Of a stretch of 64,000 bases of DNA, positions 59,926 through 64,000 are shown piece by piece (position 1 is the first letter of the stretch; each line of letters starts with the position of its first letter). Under the pieces are notes generated by a model, which was not told the DNA's origin, did no database searches, and worked only from the letters and a program-made list of their open reading frames with translations. The stretch is from Agelaius tricolor. Its lineage: Eukaryota > Chordata > Aves > Passeriformes > Icteridae. The position numbers and the translations under genes are program-made. The stretch spans positions 73,077,381 through 73,141,380 of the forward strand of contig JALJCS010000001.1 of NCBI GenBank assembly GCA_023055355.1, written 5' to 3'.

Positions 59926-62900
59926 TAGCTATCTTGAAAGAGAGGTTGTGTATTTTGCTATCAGCTCAGTGACTTTATTCCTAAAATCCTTGGAAGATTT
60001 GGACTATAACCTCCTTTGCCCAGAAAACCAATCAGTACAAAGAGAGAATCAGTATGAAAAGGGGTTTCCAACAATGCTTCCCAAAAAGCAAAATGCGCAT
60101 AAAATACAGCTGAGGCCTTGAGTAAAGCCCAAGACCACAAAATTATTTCCCGATGAGATGAGTGTGATCATTTCTCTGACACATCCAGCCACCTTCAGGA
60201 AAGGTGATTGTGGCATCTCCTGTGGGAGCAGCTGGGAACAAGAGCTGGTGAAAAATGCACAAGCCCATGTAGGAGCCAGCACAGCTGGAGCAGGTGCTCT
60301 GCTGCCCTGCAGGCTGCCAGGCTTCTACCCTCTGCCAAGGAGAATTTGGAAACTGGTGCCAGCAGCGCAGCACTAACCTGTTTCCTTGGGAGAATGTTTC
60401 CTCCTCACCTTCCCTGGACCAGGCAACTGGGGTTAGCAATGAAGTTCCATCTGGATGGAGCACCTTGTTTGCTGTTTTTTACTCTGATCTCCTCTTCAGC
60501 TCAGATTTTCTAATCTGCTTGACCTCCTGTGCTGGTGTTTGTCCTGGAGAGGCCCAAGAGCAAAAGCTGTAGTTACTGTGAATGGTATTTTTGAGAAATG
60601 TTTTAAGATGACCTACTGGACCCCGATATTTGGTCTAATCAAAAGAATTTTTGTTGAATTACTTCTTAATCTTTCTTTTTTAATTTTAATTAAGGTATGT
60701 GGTGCCTAGAGCAAAGGAGGCCAGGCCCTTCCAATTAAATTAAAATTAATAGTAATAAACGATACAGAAGAAGACCGGAATTAAATCAGAAGCATAAGGA
60801 TTGAAATATATCACATTCTTCTTGTCTTTTTCTTACCATATGTAGGAGTGCAAAATCCATGTCCAACTTAAAATATATTCTGGAACTCTGTCAATTTTCT
60901 ACTAATGGAAATTGCAGGACTCCCAAACTCTGTGCTGGTCCCATAGCCACATCAAACTAGATAATTATGGCTTTCTCCAGCTGAGCTAGCCACTAGAAGG
61001 AAGGTACAGCTGTGTCCCTGATGACTTCATTTTTGACAGAAATGATGTTGTTTTCAATCCAAAGGCCATCCTCATGTGCCTCAGATGAGCCTCTCTGCCA
61101 TGAGTGGATTGTCTTGTATGAATAAGAACATCTATTACAAACATTTATTTGTCATATTGCATCTTAAATGTATTGAAGCAGCAATTGTTCATATTTTGAA
61201 AAGACTTGAAGTAAAGTAGTGGGACAAAAGAGTATATAAAAATAGAAAACCTTCTGTGTGAAGTGTGTGTGCCAGGGGATTATTGCTCCCTTTTACACAG
61301 GCCTTGACTTGCACAGACATGCAAACACACAAATGATCGCTCACATTGTCATGAACCAGTGGCAATGGGATGCTGAAAAAGACATAAAGAAAAATTAGCA
61401 ACAGCACCAAAAAAGAAACAACATAAGGTTTTCAGAACAACATACTGTGAATATTGTTTCTCAATAATGTAAATTATGAGTCTTCATGCCCCAAAGTAAA
61501 AGGAAATGTTAATTTTGAAGTCAGTGCAATAGAAGTTTTGCACATCTTAAGTAAAAGACGGTGGTGACAGGCATTACAAAACAAAGCCATCCTTAGTAAC
61601 CTATTTTAAAAATGTTCATATCTTACTGCCTGAAATGATAATATGCATCTGTTTTTAGTAATATGGATGTAACTGTTTTTTTAAAATTTGCTGAATGTAT
61701 CACACAAATTGAATTGTGTCTGTATGTGTGTGCAAGTGTTTTCCAGAAAAAAGCACAGCAGCTCTATGTCCTGAAAGACCATATTCCTTCATGAGGAACA
61801 TAAATCTCAAATCACTGCATCTCAAAGCAATGTCCCTCCATAGTATGACACTGAGCCCTGCACAAACTGAGCCTGAAAAGCTGAAGTTGAGGAATGCCTG
61901 GAGCAGAGGCAGATGCTGTAGGAGGGGTTTGTAGGTTCTCCATACTCTAACTGATATTGCAGCTATTGGTTTTAGATATATGTAACTCCATCACAGACTG
62001 AGAAAGCAAAAAACAAAAATAATATACTTTTGGTCTCCTTTATATGTTTTCTATGTGGATACCTCTGAATTTTTTCTGCCTTACTTACATCCTCTTTCTT
62101 TCTTCAAAGCCTTCTTAAAGTCCTTTCATGCTGTTTTAGCAACATAAACATGGGATTTTCTGTCTCTGCAGCTCTTGTCATTTAAAACATCCTTCCTTAT
62201 ATCTCTTTGTCTTTTTGTTGCTTCACCTAATTGTAAAGATACATATTTTCTCCAAGCTCAGAAAAGCCCATTGTTCAGCCACCCAGGACAACTTAACAAC
62301 CAGCCTGGACAAATGTAATTTAATTACTTCTTGCTCACTGGCTAAGGTGCTGAACTGCATTTAAAGATCTTGTGTGTTCTCCAACCTCATGCTGAAAAGA
62401 AAACTAGCTTCCACCTCAGTTTCTTTAAAGTGTTGCCTAACAGCAGGAAAAGAAAGGATGGCTTTGTTCAACCAACCGTCTTCTCAGCTTCTACCTCTGC
62501 CTTGTTCACCCAGTGTGTCTGCTTAGCAAAATAATGACAGTGCTGATATATGTCACAGAAGAACCAGGAAAGCACCAGTTCTTTGCTAGAAAGCAAATTT
62601 ACAGATATTTTCTTTGGGAAAATCACCTGAAAAGAAGACACCTGGCTTTTAACTGTTCTTTCATTCTCTTTCAAAATGCAGATTACTTTCACAGTTTCAT
62701 TTAACTCTACAACAGGTTTAAAATCTTCAGCTCCTTCTGGCCCTCTCTATCTCTTGTGATGGGTCAGGGACCTTGCCTAGGGTTTCAAGGTCTAGTGGGA
62801 AGAAATTGGTGACCACATCTCCTTTCTCTGTCAAATCCACTAAGGACCCAAAGTTTTCTGCTTCCCGTTCCTGGTCTCTCTGAAATGAGGGCAGCAGTTC

Positions 62901-63639
62901 CAGGGTACTTATTCCTAAAATTTGTACTCAAGGTTGTTTGACAATCAGTTTGACAGTCTCTTGAATAAAACATAGTCCTGAAATGAAACTTAATTGTGGT
63001 AAACACTTTATTTCCAGAAGCTGCAAGACAACTTCTTTGGTCAATTATCATCAAGATGGGAAAAGGGTATTTACAAAATTCTGATTCTCTGATTCTGCTA
63101 CCCAGGAGGGAAATTATGTCTAGAAGGAAAAAACAACTTAGAGGTTGCAGGGTCTGCCTTGGAGTTTCTGGAGGAAAAATGGCTTTCCCGGTCAGTAATG
63201 TCCTGTGTAGCCTTGGTCAGCCCCTTGGGCTTTGTCAATCCCAGAGCTCACACAGACAATTGCACTCAATCTGGCACAATTTGCAGCTACAGTGGGTAAG
63301 CTATCTCATGTTGTGATCAGATCCAGCTGTAATTTAAAAACACAGATCTGTCCCTCAGCCAGGGTTTGTAGGTGTGTTTAAAATCAGCCTTTCTGAAATC
63401 AGTGGCATTTAGTTTTCCCAATGACTTGGGCTTGCTGGCTAGCTCCAGGCAGATGGAGAAATGTGCTCTGCAGTGATCCTGGTCCCTCACCCCCCAGATC
63501 TGGGATCTGGATAGGAAATGCCATAGCCCCTTCCAGCCTGCAGGCTGGGATTTCCTTTGCAGTGAGGCTAGAGGGGGCAAGGGGCAATGGGACCATGCAG
63601 GGCTCTTCCCAAGCTGTCAGGCTCCCCTGCTCAGACACA
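59926..63639. other. No gene seen
   Basis: No exons are supported. A possible relic near 62,340-62,375 shares 'aaggtgctgaactgca' with 41,704-41,720 ('aaggtgctgagctgca'). Open frames at 60,143-60,572 overlap on both strands in a slightly GC-rich patch and are taken as chance. Confidence 0.4.
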
Positions 63640-63785
63640 GGTCTCAGTGACTGCTGTAAAAGGGTGATGCTAACACTGCCTTCTCAGCCTCACAGCTGGA
63701 TGGGGAGGAAAAATCCATTAACGTTTGTGATATACTGGCATACTATGGTTCTGGGAGACACAGAAGTACCTAAGATAGACAGTTA
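63640..63785 (+). repeat. Ancient amniote SINE-like element, 3' half
   Basis: The words 'ctgtaaaagggtgatgctaa', 'cactgccttctcagcctcac', 'ccattaacgtttgtgatata' and 'gaagtacctaagatagacag' follow, in order, a widespread old amniote tRNA-type SINE. In turtles that element reads like 'ctgtaaaatggggat...cctcacag...cattaatgtttgtgaggt...gtacctaagatagatag'. It is diverged but collinear. It is non-coding. Confidence 0.55.
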
Positions 63786-64000
63786 ATTGTTACAATTTTG
63801 GCAGTACATCCCATGATGAGGCACACTGCGAGCTCTGCAAAACCTCTTTTTTTAACAGATTATTTACTAAAGCTATTCAAAATATACAACTTTATTGTTT
63901 GGTGCATTCCAGAAGCCTAGAGGCCCAAATTGAGAGCGAGAGCCCATTGAGCTTCATGCTGTCCAAAATGATATTAAGAGATGTTCACACACTGCCCTGA
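63786..64000. other. No gene seen
   Basis: The last 215 bases hold nothing recognisable. Confidence 0.5.

Overview
This window looks like avian nuclear DNA, most likely from a songbird. The base composition is AT-leaning with one sharp CpG island. Several CR1 LINE tails end in the avian-type ATTCTATG octamer repeat. Two solo LTRs resemble endogenous retroviral families I know from passerine genomes. There are also worn relics of older amniote LINEs and SINEs. I see no prokaryotic gene organisation. Almost every open reading frame longer than 60 codons is either a chance frame in AT-rich DNA or an artefact of GC-rich or repetitive DNA. I could not recognise any protein-coding gene with confidence.

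Layout. Positions 1-15,060 look like the intronic body of a minus-strand gene, with one CR1 fragment and a few possible but unproven exons (near 7.6, 11.2 and 12.6 kb). Positions 15,060-16,260 form a strong CpG island. It carries GC boxes, a CCAAT box, an NRF1-like site and a near-perfect minus-strand 5' splice site at 15,633, so it is probably the promoter and non-coding first exon of that gene. Plus-strand donor-like sites in the same island leave room for divergent transcription. From 16,260 to 64,000 there is gene-poor DNA: a solo LTR (21,210-21,855), young CR1 tails (22.4, 26.4, 27.9, 40.0 and 52.0 kb), a second and longer antisense solo LTR (48,698-49,720), ancient LINE/SINE relics (41.8, 46.0, 58.5-59.9 and 63.7 kb), and a compact GC-rich block at 37.9-38.7 kb. 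That block combines a small CpG island, a close CTCF-site match, a (CTG)7 tract and a 0.7-kb minisatellite built from 17- and 21-bp units.

How it fits together. The simplest reading is a CpG-island promoter at one edge of a large intergenic or regulatory domain. The AT-rich, repeat-poor stretches near 34.8-37.7, 54.2-54.8 and 57.4-57.9 kb could hold distal enhancers; an 18-bp perfect palindrome of two overlapping octamer motifs lies in one of them. This functional reading is inference. I found no new biological system that I would defend strongly. The most notable items are the CTCF/CpG/minisatellite block, the long ancient CR1 copy at 58.5-59.9 kb, and the CpG-island promoter with its self-contained upstream ORF.
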